Part shown: in pieces, positions 18,099 through 29,482 of the stretch
Layout of the letters: each line of letters opens with the position of its first letter
Numbering within the stretch: the stretch's first letter is position 1
Assembly: GCF_900105415.1 (NCBI RefSeq)
Contig: NZ_FNSM01000001.1
Span: 6,635,501 to 6,699,500 of the forward strand
DNA from: Streptomyces sp. TLI_105
Lineage (GTDB): Bacteria > Actinomycetota > Actinomycetes > Streptomycetales > Streptomycetaceae
DNA length: 64,000 nucleotides
Direction: 5' to 3'
Translations under genes and position numbers: made by a program
Notes under the pieces: generated by a model
What the model was told of the DNA's origin: nothing
What the model saw: the letters and a program-made list of their open reading frames with translations, nothing else
Databases searched by the model: none

Positions 18099-18127
18099 TT
18101 GACCAGCGGGGCCACCGGCCTCACGAT
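18099..18127 (+). promoter_or_regulatory. Promoter for a predicted leaderless mRNA
   Basis: TTGACC (18099-18104), a 17-bp spacer and CACGAT (18122-18127) sit 7 nt before the ATG at 18135. Transcription would begin at or next to the start codon. Confidence 0.55.
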
Positions 18128-18134
18128 CGCGGCC

Positions 18135-18710
18135 ATGAGTCTTCGGGTGACGCTCGTCACGGCGGCACGCAGCTCCTCCCTGCTCGCCGAACGCTTCGAC
18201 GACGACCGGCCGCTCGACGAGGCCGGCTGGTACGAGGTGCAGCAGGCCGCGCCCGCGCTCATCCCGCTCGGCGCGGCCGAACTGCGCTACTGCTCCCCGA
18301 CCCCCCGCAGCCGCGCCACCGGCACCGCCCTCGGCTACGCACCCCTCGCCCAGCCCGCGCTCCGGGACTGTGACATGGGCCGCTGGCGCGGCCTGACCCT
18401 CGCCGAGGTCGCCGCCCTCGAACCGGCCGCCGTCGACGCCTGGCTCACCGACGCCCGCACGGCCCCGCACGGCGGCGAACCGCTCCTCGCCTTCATCACC
18501 CGCATAGGGAACTGGCTCGACACCCGCCCCGCCGAGGACGGCTCCATCGTCGCCGTCGCCGAGCCCTCCGTCGTACGGGCCGCCCTCGTGTACGCCCTCA
18601 AAGCCCCGCCCGCCACCTACTGGAACGTGGACGTCCGCCCCCTCTCCACCGTCACCCTCACCGGCCGCCCCGGCCTCTGGCACCTCCACCTCGCCACCGC
18701 CCCGTGCTAG
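18135..18710 (+). CDS. Histidine-phosphatase-fold protein with degenerate active site
   Basis: The 191-residue protein follows the phosphoglycerate-mutase-like layout (VTLVTAARSSSLLAERFDDD, LRYCSPTPRSRATGTALGY, CDMGRWRGLTLAEV), but the catalytic RHG is replaced by AAR. The late His motif (normally SHGG-VIR) reads VAEPSVVRAAL. Both catalytic histidines are therefore missing and phosphatase activity is unlikely. Related proteins are found near cobalt transporter genes in other actinobacteria; no such genes are here. ATG 18135 is chosen over the frame opening at 18099 because a good promoter ends 7 nt before it and the fold starts there. Confidence 0.75.
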   Translation: MSLRVTLVTAARSSSLLAERFDDDRPLDEAGWYEVQQAAPALIPLGAAELRYCSPTPRSRATGTALGYAPLAQPALRDCDMGRWRGLTLAEVAALEPAAVDAWLTDARTAPHGGEPLLAFITRIGNWLDTRPAEDGSIVAVAEPSVVRAALVYALKAPPATYWNVDVRPLSTVTLTGRPGLWHLHLATAPC

Positions 18711-18718
18711 GGGGCGCC

Positions 18719-18782
18719 GTTCGGATCAGGCCGGGCTCGCGGGGCCCGGCACGCCCGCTCCCTGATCCGGCCTGATCCGAAC
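18719..18782. repeat. Long inverted repeat, probable terminator
   Basis: Perfect 16-bp arms GTTCGGATCAGGCCGG (18719-18734) and its complement (18767-18782) flank a 32-nt GC-rich spacer. It lies between the phosphatase-fold gene and the RlmG-like gene. The core CGGATCAGG also occurs in the MITE-like element at 61211-61397. Confidence 0.65.
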
Positions 18783-18836
18783 GACAGGCCCTGACCGCGA
18801 GAACCGGCGGCCCCGACCGGCTAGCCTGAGAGCACG

Positions 18837-20000
18837 ATGAACCGTTTGAGCACGTCATGGGGCGCCTTCACGCTGACCCGTTTCCCCGAGGACCCACGCG
18901 ACCAGCTGCGCGCCTGGGACGCGTCCGACGAATACCTCCTCGGACACCTCGCCGAGACCGGCACCGACCTCTCCGGCACCGTCGCCGTCCTCGGGGACCG
19001 CTGGGGAGCCCTCGTCACCGCACTGCAGGCCGCGGGACCCCGCGAACTCGTCCAGATCTCCGACTCGTACCTCGGCGGGCAGGCGACCCGGGCCAACCTC
19101 GCGCGCGCCGGAGCCGCCCCGGACGCCGTCCGGCTGCTCACCACCCTGGACCCGCCGCCCGAGCGGATCGACGTGCTCCTCGTCCGGGTCCCCAAGAGCC
19201 TCGCGCTCCTGGAGGACCAGCTGCACCGGCTCGCGCCCGCCGTGCACGAGGGCACCGTGATCGTCGGCACGGGCATGGTCAAGGACATCCACACCTCCAC
19301 GCTCAAGCTCTTCGAGCGGATCCTCGGCCCCACCCGCACCTCGCTCGCGGTGAAGAAGGCCCGGCTGATCCACACCACCCCCGACCCGACCGCCACGCCC
19401 GGGCCGAACCCCTGGCCGTACCGCTACGACCTTCCCCCCGACACCCCCGCGCCCGGCCTCCCCGGACTGACCGTCACCAACCACGCCGGGGTCTTCTGCG
19501 CCGACCGCCTCGACATCGGCACCCGCTTCTTCCTCGCCAACCTGCCGGGCGGCCTCGGCCGGGCCCGGGTCGCCGACCTCGGCTGCGGCAACGGCGTCGT
19601 CGGCCTCGCCATCGCCCTCCACGAACCCGAAGCGGAACTGGTCTTCGCCGACGAGTCCTACCCGGCCGTCGCCTCGGCCGAGGAGAACTTCCGCACCCAC
19701 GTGGGCGCCGGCCGCAAGGCCGAGTTCCTCGTCGGCGACGGGCTCACCGCCCTGCCCGCCGGCTCGGTGGACCTCGTCCTCAACAACCCGCCCTTCCACA
19801 GCCACCAGGCCACCACCGACCGCACCGCCCGCCGGATGTTCGCGGACGCGCGGCGCGCGCTGCGGCCCGGCGGCGAACTGTGGGTCATCGGCAACCGGCA
19901 CCTCGGCTACCACGTCACGCTCCGCCGGATCTTCGGCAACAGCGAACTCGTCGCCAGCGACGCCAAGTTCGTGGTCCTGCGCGCAGTGCGCACCTCCTAG
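18837..20000 (+). CDS. RlmG/RsmC-like rRNA guanine-N2 methyltransferase
   Basis: This 387-residue class I SAM methyltransferase has two Rossmann-like halves. The N-terminal half (LSGTVAVLGDRWGALVTAL, about 40-180) is the degenerate substrate-binding domain of the RsmC/RlmG type. The C-terminal half has motif I VADLGCGNGVVGLAIALHEP and the DLVLNNPPFHSHQATTDR signature, whose NPPF specifies N-methylation of a base. This layout fits 23S G1835 (RlmG) or 16S G1207 (RsmC) methylation; which of the two cannot be told here. The ATG at 18837 has no clear Shine-Dalgarno but lies 9 nt after a TAGCCT hexamer. Confidence 0.82.
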   Translation: MNRLSTSWGAFTLTRFPEDPRDQLRAWDASDEYLLGHLAETGTDLSGTVAVLGDRWGALVTALQAAGPRELVQISDSYLGGQATRANLARAGAAPDAVRLLTTLDPPPERIDVLLVRVPKSLALLEDQLHRLAPAVHEGTVIVGTGMVKDIHTSTLKLFERILGPTRTSLAVKKARLIHTTPDPTATPGPNPWPYRYDLPPDTPAPGLPGLTVTNHAGVFCADRLDIGTRFFLANLPGGLGRARVADLGCGNGVVGLAIALHEPEAELVFADESYPAVASAEENFRTHVGAGRKAEFLVGDGLTALPAGSVDLVLNNPPFHSHQATTDRTARRMFADARRALRPGGELWVIGNRHLGYHVTLRRIFGNSELVASDAKFVVLRAVRTS

Positions 20001-20015
20001 TTCACCTGGTCCGGT

Positions 20016-20420
20016 TCATCTGGTCCAGTTACGCGAGCACAGGACGAGCCGGTATCCGTCGGGGTCGGCGACGGTGACGCCGTGCTCGTCCCAGTACGGG
20101 TTGTGCGCGGGCACCCGCGTCCCGCCGACGGCGAGCAGCCGCTCCACCTGCTCCTCCTCGACGGGCGCGCCGAGGTAGACGACGAACAGGTCCTCGACGG
20201 TCGGGGTGGGCTCCATCGGGTGCTCGGGATCGAAGGTCAGCTCGAAGTGCCAGCTCCCCTCCGGGGGCCCGACCATGAGCAGATCGTGCTTCCCGGGCAC
20301 CGGCCCCTCGCTCCGCCACTGCACCTCGAGGCCGAGCCCGTCGACGTAGAACCGCTCGGCGGCGGCGAGATCCCGCGACGGGCGGGCGATCCGTACTCGC
20401 GTCTGCGCATCGATGATCAT
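20016..20420 (-). CDS. VOC-family (glyoxalase/bleomycin-resistance fold) protein
   Basis: This 134-residue protein has a single vicinal-oxygen-chelate unit pair (QTRVRIARPSRDLAAAERFY...VDGLGLEVQWRS, then LFVVYLGAPVEEEQVERLLA and GVTVADPDGYRLVLC). These proteins are metal-binding lyases, dioxygenases or drug-binding proteins; nothing here fixes the role. It is convergent with the methyltransferase gene, and its start lies about 130 bp from the oxidoreductase-MerR operon on the other strand, so it might share that regulatory region. Confidence 0.85.
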   Translation of the reverse strand: MIIDAQTRVRIARPSRDLAAAERFYVDGLGLEVQWRSEGPVPGKHDLLMVGPPEGSWHFELTFDPEHPMEPTPTVEDLFVVYLGAPVEEEQVERLLAVGGTRVPAHNPYWDEHGVTVADPDGYRLVLCSRNWTR

Positions 20421-20429
20421 GCCTCCAGG

Positions 20430-20447
20430 CTAGGGGGTGTCCGGCGG
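20430..20447. repeat. 18-bp dispersed repeat fragment
   Basis: CTAGGGGGTGTCCGGCGG here is the exact reverse complement of 61388-61405, at the right end of the MITE-like element. It lies between the VOC gene and the MerR-type promoter. Confidence 0.6.
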
Positions 20448-20484
20448 CGGTGGCACTCGGGGATTCCCCTCTCCCGTCACGGAC

Positions 20485-20516
20485 TTGACCCTGACGCGCG
20501 GGTCAGGGTTTACGGT
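20485..20516 (+). promoter_or_regulatory. MerR-type promoter and operator
   Basis: TTGACC (20485-20490) and TACGGT (20511-20516) are separated by 20 bp, the over-long spacing typical of MerR-activated promoters. The spacer holds a perfect inverted repeat, ACCCTGAC (20488-20495) and GTCAGGGT (20502-20509). It should drive the oxidoreductase gene and the MerR gene downstream. Confidence 0.8.
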
Positions 20517-20553
20517 CCCGCCGACCTGCCCGACCCTCCTCCTGGAGCGCCCC

Positions 20554-21573
20554 ATGGCCACCCACCGCGAGATCAGGCTGCGCACCCGTCCCGAGCGCGG
20601 CCTCCCGGCACCCGAGCACCTCGCCCTCGTCCACACCGCCCTGCCCGTGCCCGCCCCCGGCGAAGTGCTCGTCAGGAACCGCTGGTTCGCGGTCTCCGCC
20701 GCGCTGCGGACCCTCATCGGCGGCGGGGTGGAGGGCGCGCCCTTCCCGCCCGTCGCACCCGGCGACCCCCTCTTCGGCGCGGCCGTCGGCGAGGTCGTGT
20801 CCGCTCCGGACGGCAGTGACCTGCGCCCCGGAGACCTCGTCGGCCACTGGCAGGGCTGGCGCGAGTACGCCGCCGTGTCCGCGGCCGGCTGCACGCCCCT
20901 CGGCGACGCGCTGCCCGACCCGGTCGCCCACCTCTCCCAGGGCTGGACCGCCTACGCCGCCCTCACCCGGGGCGCCGAGGTGCGCGCCGGGGACACGGTC
21001 CTCGTGACCGGCGGAGCCGGCGCCGTCGGGACGATGGCCGGCCAGATCGCCCGGCTCCTCGGCGCGGGCCGGGTGATCGGCAGCACCGGCTCACCGGCCA
21101 AGGCCGAGCGGCTCGTCAGCGAACTCGGCTACGACGCGGCCCTCGTCCGGGACGCGCCCGCCCCCTTCGCCGCACAGCTCGCCGAAGCCGCCCCGGAAGG
21201 CCTCGACGTCCTCCTCGACACGGTCGGCGGCGAGCAGTTGAGCGCGGCGGTCGCCGCCGCCCGCCCCGGCGCGCGGGGCGTCCTCGTCGGCGCGCTCTCC
21301 GGCCAGCTCGATCCGGAGGGCACCGGAACCACCGCGCGCGTGGAGCTCGATTCGTACCCGCTCGTCCTCAAGCGGATCTCCCTGCGCGGCTTCAGCCCGC
21401 TCGACCACCCGGAGACGGAGGCCGAGTGGCGGACCCGGTTCGGCGACTGGCTGCGCGCCGGCGCGATCACCTTCCCGCACGTCAGGGTGGCGGGCATGGA
21501 TCGGGCCGCCACGGCGTTGCGCGAGGTGATGGAGGGACGGCATCTCGGCGCGGTCGTGGTCGAGTTGCCGTGA
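20554..21573 (+). CDS. MDR-family NADP-dependent oxidoreductase
   Basis: This 339-residue zinc-independent medium-chain reductase is of the prostaglandin/leukotriene B4 reductase-curcumin reductase type. The N-terminal GroES-like part (VPAPGEVLVRNRWFAVSAAL, LFGAAVGEVVSA) is followed by the NADP-binding motif VLVTGGAGAVGTMAGQIARL and the DTVGGEQLSAAV and LKRISLRGF segments. Likely substrates are alpha,beta-unsaturated carbonyls or quinones. ATG 20554 is chosen (GGAG 6 nt upstream); the longer frame would run through the promoter. It is followed by merR after 48 bp, so it is probably an inducible detoxification operon. Confidence 0.9.
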   Translation: MATHREIRLRTRPERGLPAPEHLALVHTALPVPAPGEVLVRNRWFAVSAALRTLIGGGVEGAPFPPVAPGDPLFGAAVGEVVSAPDGSDLRPGDLVGHWQGWREYAAVSAAGCTPLGDALPDPVAHLSQGWTAYAALTRGAEVRAGDTVLVTGGAGAVGTMAGQIARLLGAGRVIGSTGSPAKAERLVSELGYDAALVRDAPAPFAAQLAEAAPEGLDVLLDTVGGEQLSAAVAAARPGARGVLVGALSGQLDPEGTGTTARVELDSYPLVLKRISLRGFSPLDHPETEAEWRTRFGDWLRAGAITFPHVRVAGMDRAATALREVMEGRHLGAVVVELP

Positions 21574-21621
21574 CGGCGACGGCCGTGGCCACGGCCGCGG
21601 CCGCGACGAAGGGCGGTCGGC

Positions 21622-22017
21622 ATGCGGATCGGTGACGCGGCGGCAGCGGCGGGGACCACACCCCGGGCCCTGCGCCTCTACGAGCAGCGGGGCCTCCTCC
21701 CGCCACCGGACCGCACCCCCACCGGCCAGCGGCGCTACGGCCCGGACGACGTCGCCCGCGTCCGGGTCGTGCGGGAGCTCCTCGCCCTCGGCCTGACGAT
21801 CGAGGACGTCCGCGCCTGCGTGGACCGGCTGCCCCTCCTCGACGTGGAGACGATCCGCTCCCGCCGGGTCCCCGAGGGCGTCTGCGTGCGGGCGTCCCCG
21901 GTCGTGAGCCGCCGGATCGCGGCCCTGGACGAGGAGATCGCCCGCCTCACCCGTCGGCGCGACGAACTGGCGGCCCGCTCGGCCCCGCCGGGCCGCGCCC
22001 CGGGAACCCCCGGCTGA
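21622..22017 (+). CDS. MerR-family transcriptional regulator
   Basis: This 131-residue regulator starts MRIGDAAAAAGTTPRALRLY, then EQRGLLPPPDRTPTGQRRYG, an intact MerR winged helix. A dimerisation helix follows (SRRIAALDEEIARLTRRRDE). Two Cys residues occur, in VRACVDRL and GVCVRAS, within the effector region; they might sense metals or electrophiles but do not match a known set. It is cotranscribed with the oxidoreductase behind a MerR-type promoter, so it is probably an autoregulated activator. A GC-rich tail of about 15 residues is low complexity. Confidence 0.92.
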   Translation: MRIGDAAAAAGTTPRALRLYEQRGLLPPPDRTPTGQRRYGPDDVARVRVVRELLALGLTIEDVRACVDRLPLLDVETIRSRRVPEGVCVRASPVVSRRIAALDEEIARLTRRRDELAARSAPPGRAPGTPG

Positions 22018-22096
22018 CGGGTTCTCGGGAAGGGGCCCGCCACCCGGGGCTCCCCAGGCCGGCGCGCCCCCGACATCCGGGGCCACACCAGCGCGC

Positions 22097-22128
22097 ACCC
22101 ACCCGGGCGCCCCCACCCGGGCGCCCCC
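22097..22128. repeat. Short tandem repeat between convergent genes
   Basis: The unit ACCCGGGCGCCCCC occurs twice in tandem just before the ABC-F stop codon, and each copy is internally palindromic (CCCGGG, GGGCGCCC). It may act as a terminator between merR and the ABC-F gene. Confidence 0.45.
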
Positions 22129-22136
22129 CGCGACCC

Positions 22137-23735
22137 CTATGCCAGGGCGACCAGCTCCCGGTACTCCGCGCTCCACAGGTCCTCGTCCGCGTCCGGGAGC
22201 AGCAGGACCCGCTCCGGACGCAGCGCGTCGAGTGCGCCCTCGTCGTGCGTGACCATCACGATCGCGCCCGGGTAGGTGCCCACGGCCGCCAGGACCTCGT
22301 CGCGCGACGCCGGGTCCAGGTTGTTGGTGGGCTCGTCGAGGAGCAGCACGTTCGCGCCGGAGTGCACCAGGGCGGCCAGGGCGAGCCGTGTCTTCTCGCC
22401 GCCGGACAGCACCCCGGCCGGCTTGTCGGCGTCGTCGCCCCGGAACAGGAACGCGCCGAGCACCGCCCGTACCTCACCGTCCGTCAGATGCGGGGCCGCC
22501 GTCGCCAGGTTCTCCCGGACCGTGCGCGCCGGGTCCAGCGTCTCGTGCTCCTGGGCGAAGTAGCCGAGCCGCAGTCCGTGCCCGCGCACCACCCGGCCCG
22601 CGTCGGGAGTCTCCTGTCCGGCGAGGAGCCGCAGCAGGGTCGTCTTGCCGGCCCCGTTGTGCCCGAGGACGACCAGTCGGCTGCCCCGGTCCACGGCCAG
22701 GTCCACCCCGTCGAGGACCGGCCGTTCCCCGTACGTCTTGGTGAGCGACACGGCGCCCAGCGGCGTCCGGCCGCAGGGGGCGGGCTCGGGCAGCCGGATG
22801 CGGGCGACCCGCTCGGCCCGCCGTGCCGGGTCGAGCCCGGCGAGCATCCGGTCGGCCCGGCGCGCCATGCTGCGGGCGGTCGTCGCCGTCGCCACCCGGG
22901 ACTTCATGCGGTCCGCCTGCACGTGCAGGGCGGCCGCCTTCCGCTCGGCGTTGGCGCGCTCGCGCACCCGGCGCCGCTCATCGGCGCCCCGCTGGGCGAG
23001 ATACGCGTCCCAGCCGGTGTTGTGGACGTCCAGCGAGGCGCGCTGCGGGTCGAGGTGGAAGACCCGGGTGACGGTGTCGGCGAGGAGCCGCACGTCGTGG
23101 CTGATCAGCACGAGCCCGCCCCGGTGGGCGGCGAGGTGGCCGCGCAGCCAGCCGATCGAGTCGGCGTCCAGGTGGTTGGTCGGCTCGTCGAGCAGCAGCG
23201 TGCCGTCCCGGCCGTGACCGGCGAAGAGGATCCTGGCCAGCTCGACCCGGCGCTTCTGGCCGCCGGACAGCCGGCCGACGGGCCGGTCCATGAGCGCGTG
23301 GGGCAGGCCGAGGCCGGCGGCGACCCGGGCGGCCTCCGCCTCCGCCGCGTACCCGCCGCCCGCCTCGAAGGCGGTCTCGGCGGCGTCGTACGCGGCGAGC
23401 GCCCGCGCGTCGGGCGCCTCGCCGAGCCGGCGGGCGGCCTCCGCGAGCCGCCGGGCCGCCCGGTCGAGGCCGCGCGCGGAGAGGATCCGGTCGGTGACGG
23501 TCACGGTGGGGTCGGCGGCCCGGGAATCCTGCGCGAGATGGCCGACGGAGCCGGTACGGGTGACGGTGCCGGCGGCCGGGGCGCGCAGCCCGGCCAGGGT
23601 GTCGAGGAGGGTGGTCTTGCCGGCGCCGTTGCGGCCGACGAGGCCGATCCGGTCGCCGGGGGCGACGTGGAAGGAGACGCCGGACAGCAGGAGCCGGGCG
23701 CCGACGCGCACGTCGGCACCACGAACGGTGATCAT
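22137..23735 (-). CDS. ABC-F family ATPase (ribosome-associated, resistance-type)
   Basis: This 532-residue protein has two ABC domains and no membrane segment. Walker A motifs are VGRNGAGKTTLLDTLAG and LGHNGAGKTTLLRLLAG; signature motifs are LSGGQKRRVELARILF and LSGGEKTRLALAAL; Walker B regions are LLLDEPTNHLDADS and LLLDEPTNNLDPAS. ABC-F proteins bind the ribosomal E site; some expel macrolide, lincosamide or pleuromutilin drugs, others tune translation. The interdomain linker (ERKAAALHVQADRMKSRVAT) is moderate in length. ATG 23735 has GGAG 9 nt upstream. The leader holds a tiny ORF and hairpins, as often seen for drug-induced ABC-F genes. Confidence 0.9.
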   Translation of the reverse strand: MITVRGADVRVGARLLLSGVSFHVAPGDRIGLVGRNGAGKTTLLDTLAGLRAPAAGTVTRTGSVGHLAQDSRAADPTVTVTDRILSARGLDRAARRLAEAARRLGEAPDARALAAYDAAETAFEAGGGYAAEAEAARVAAGLGLPHALMDRPVGRLSGGQKRRVELARILFAGHGRDGTLLLDEPTNHLDADSIGWLRGHLAAHRGGLVLISHDVRLLADTVTRVFHLDPQRASLDVHNTGWDAYLAQRGADERRRVRERANAERKAAALHVQADRMKSRVATATTARSMARRADRMLAGLDPARRAERVARIRLPEPAPCGRTPLGAVSLTKTYGERPVLDGVDLAVDRGSRLVVLGHNGAGKTTLLRLLAGQETPDAGRVVRGHGLRLGYFAQEHETLDPARTVRENLATAAPHLTDGEVRAVLGAFLFRGDDADKPAGVLSGGEKTRLALAALVHSGANVLLLDEPTNNLDPASRDEVLAAVGTYPGAIVMVTHDEGALDALRPERVLLLPDADEDLWSAEYRELVALA

Positions 23736-23744
23736 GGGGTAACG

Positions 23745-23792
23745 CTCCGAAGGAGGTCGAGGACACACGGGTGGCGTGAGTGCGGGTCCTCG
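23745..23792 (-). promoter_or_regulatory. Leader hairpins before the ABC-F gene
   Basis: Read on the minus strand, arms CGAGGAC and GTCCTCG (23792-23786 and 23764-23758) form a stem. A CTCC-TTC-GGAG hairpin (23755-23745) then buries the ABC-F Shine-Dalgarno, which is 9 nt before the ATG. Confidence 0.45.
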
Positions 23793-23793
23793 G

Positions 23794-23817
23794 CTAGGAG
23801 ATTCGGGGCGTCGACAT
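23794..23817 (-). CDS. Candidate 7-residue leader peptide of the ABC-F gene
   Basis: The minus strand encodes MSTPRIS then TAG, 58 nt upstream of the ABC-F start and just before the hairpins. A weak GGTGG lies in front of its ATG. Short upstream ORFs that stall drug-bound ribosomes control several ABC-F and erm genes. This one is proposed only from position and structure; an ORF this short can arise by chance. Confidence 0.35.
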   Translation of the reverse strand: MSTPRIS

Positions 23818-23877
23818 GCCACCGAGGCTAACGGAGTCGCCCCGTCGAGTGCACCGGAATTTCTCCCGGCCCGTGCC

Positions 23878-24747
23878 TCAGCTGTCGGGAAAGGCCAGGT
23901 CGAGGGCGCGCACCCGGTCCTCCCCGCTGGTCAGGGCGAGGGCGACGATGCGCCCTCGGCGGAGGGTGGCACCGACCGCCGAGACCGGTCGGCCGGCGGC
24001 GAAACCGACCGCGCCGACGGCCCCGTCGACCAGCGCGGGCCGGGACACGTCCGCGCACCGCGCGAAGGCGGCGGCCGTCTCGGCGACCGCGGCGACCCCG
24101 TGCACCGGGCCGCCCTCGGAGTACGCCACGACGTCCGGGTCGAGGACGGCCACCAGCGCACGGGTGTCACGCGCGCGTGCGGCCGCCAGGAACCGGTCCA
24201 CCACCGCGCGCTGCCGTCCCCGCTCGCCCTCGGGGCGGGCCGCCCCGCCGCCCCGGAGCCGCTCCCGCGCCCGCCGGGCCAGCCGCGCCGCCGCGTCAGG
24301 GGAGCCGCCGATGATCCGCGCGGTCTCGTACGGGGGCAGCCCGAACACATCGTGCAGGACATAGGCGAGCCGCTCGTCACCCCCGAGCCTCTCCAGCATC
24401 ACGAGCAACGCCAGCCACAGGGAGTCCACGTCGCGGCGCGGGCCCCCACCGCTCCCGGCGCCCGCGTCCCCGGCCCATGGCACCCGCCCGCCCCCGTCAG
24501 GCCCCCCGCCCCGCCGTCCCTCCGCTCCCCGCTCCTGGAGTCCCCGCACGCACGCCTGGCCCACGGCCGCCGTGAGCCAGGCGCGTACCGTCGCACCGTC
24601 GTCCCGCCCGAGATCCGCCCGCGCCGCCGCGAGCGCCGCCTCGGCCTCCGCCGGGGAGCCCGTGATCCGCAGCGCGACGGCCCGCAGCTGCTCCTCGTGG
24701 GCGTCGAACCGCCCGGTCAGGGCGGTCAGAAACGTGTCGTCGTGCAT
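23878..24747 (-). CDS. SigJ-like ECF sigma factor with SnoaL-type C-terminal domain
   Basis: This 289-residue protein has an N-terminal sigma region 2-like part (DDTFLTALTGRFDAHEEQLR, poorly conserved), a Gly-rich insert, region 4 (VFGLPPYETARIIGGSPDAA, ARLARRARERLRGG) and a C-terminal SnoaL-like fold (VDRFLAAARARDTRALVAVL and DPDVVAYSEGGPVHG). That matches the ECF41/SigJ type, where the extra domain governs activity without a classical anti-sigma factor. Region 2 is shortened and Ala-rich compared with the family, so promoter melting may be weak. GAGGAGTGA lies 7 nt upstream of the ATG. No COE or carboxymuconolactone decarboxylase gene, the usual ECF41 partner, is adjacent. Confidence 0.78.
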   Translation of the reverse strand: MHDDTFLTALTGRFDAHEEQLRAVALRITGSPAEAEAALAAARADLGRDDGATVRAWLTAAVGQACVRGLQERGAEGRRGGGPDGGGRVPWAGDAGAGSGGGPRRDVDSLWLALLVMLERLGGDERLAYVLHDVFGLPPYETARIIGGSPDAAARLARRARERLRGGGAARPEGERGRQRAVVDRFLAAARARDTRALVAVLDPDVVAYSEGGPVHGVAAVAETAAAFARCADVSRPALVDGAVGAVGFAAGRPVSAVGATLRRGRIVALALTSGEDRVRALDLAFPDS

Positions 24748-24852
24748 GGCGTCTCACTCCTCGTCGGTCCCGTCACCGCGTTGACGCGAGGACCCGTCGG
24801 GATGTGACAGCGACCGTTCCGGGAGCTCGCGGGACCGGCGCCCGGGCAGCGG

Positions 24853-24909
24853 AAAGGCCGGTCCGACACAAAAAAGGCCGGTCCGACACAAAGGTGTCGA
24901 ACCGGCCTT
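24853..24909 (-). terminator. argG terminator with a tandemly duplicated 3' arm
   Basis: Downstream of argG, the 5' arm (complement of 24893-24909) can pair with either of two identical 20-bp copies at 24873-24892 and 24853-24872. Each copy includes a T-run on the transcribed strand. The result is a strong intrinsic terminator with a second, alternative 3' arm. Confidence 0.85.
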
Positions 24910-24930
24910 CCAGGAGGGTGGTGCCGTGCG

Positions 24931-27053
<2,123 letters not shown>

Positions 27054-27098
27054 GGGGCCACCCTGGCAGGCCGTGCCGCGCCGGGCCACCGGGTAAGG

Positions 27099-27210
27099 GT
27101 CGGGCGCGCGGCGGCGCGGGACGGGGACCGGGTGCGCGGCGGCACGGGATGGGGGTCGGACGCGCGCCGACGCGGGATGAGGGCCGGGCGCGCGGCGGCA
27201 CCGGGCGAGG
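27099..27210. repeat. Four imperfect 28-bp tandem repeats
   Basis: Units at 27099-27126, 27127-27154, 27155-27182 and 27183-27210 share a core like CGGGCGCGCGGCGGCRCGGG, and a partial fifth follows. They lie between the zinc-ribbon gene and the argC promoter. There are no spacers between units. Confidence 0.75.
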
Positions 27211-27248
27211 TCCGGGCGCGCGGCCCGCCGGCCCCGCCCGTCCGGTGA

Positions 27249-29478
<2,230 letters not shown>

Positions 29479-29482
<4 letters not shown>

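Noticed and set aside
27099..27210. A CRISPR array (28-bp repeats).
   Set aside because: The units abut one another with no spacers, are imperfect, and no cas genes are present.
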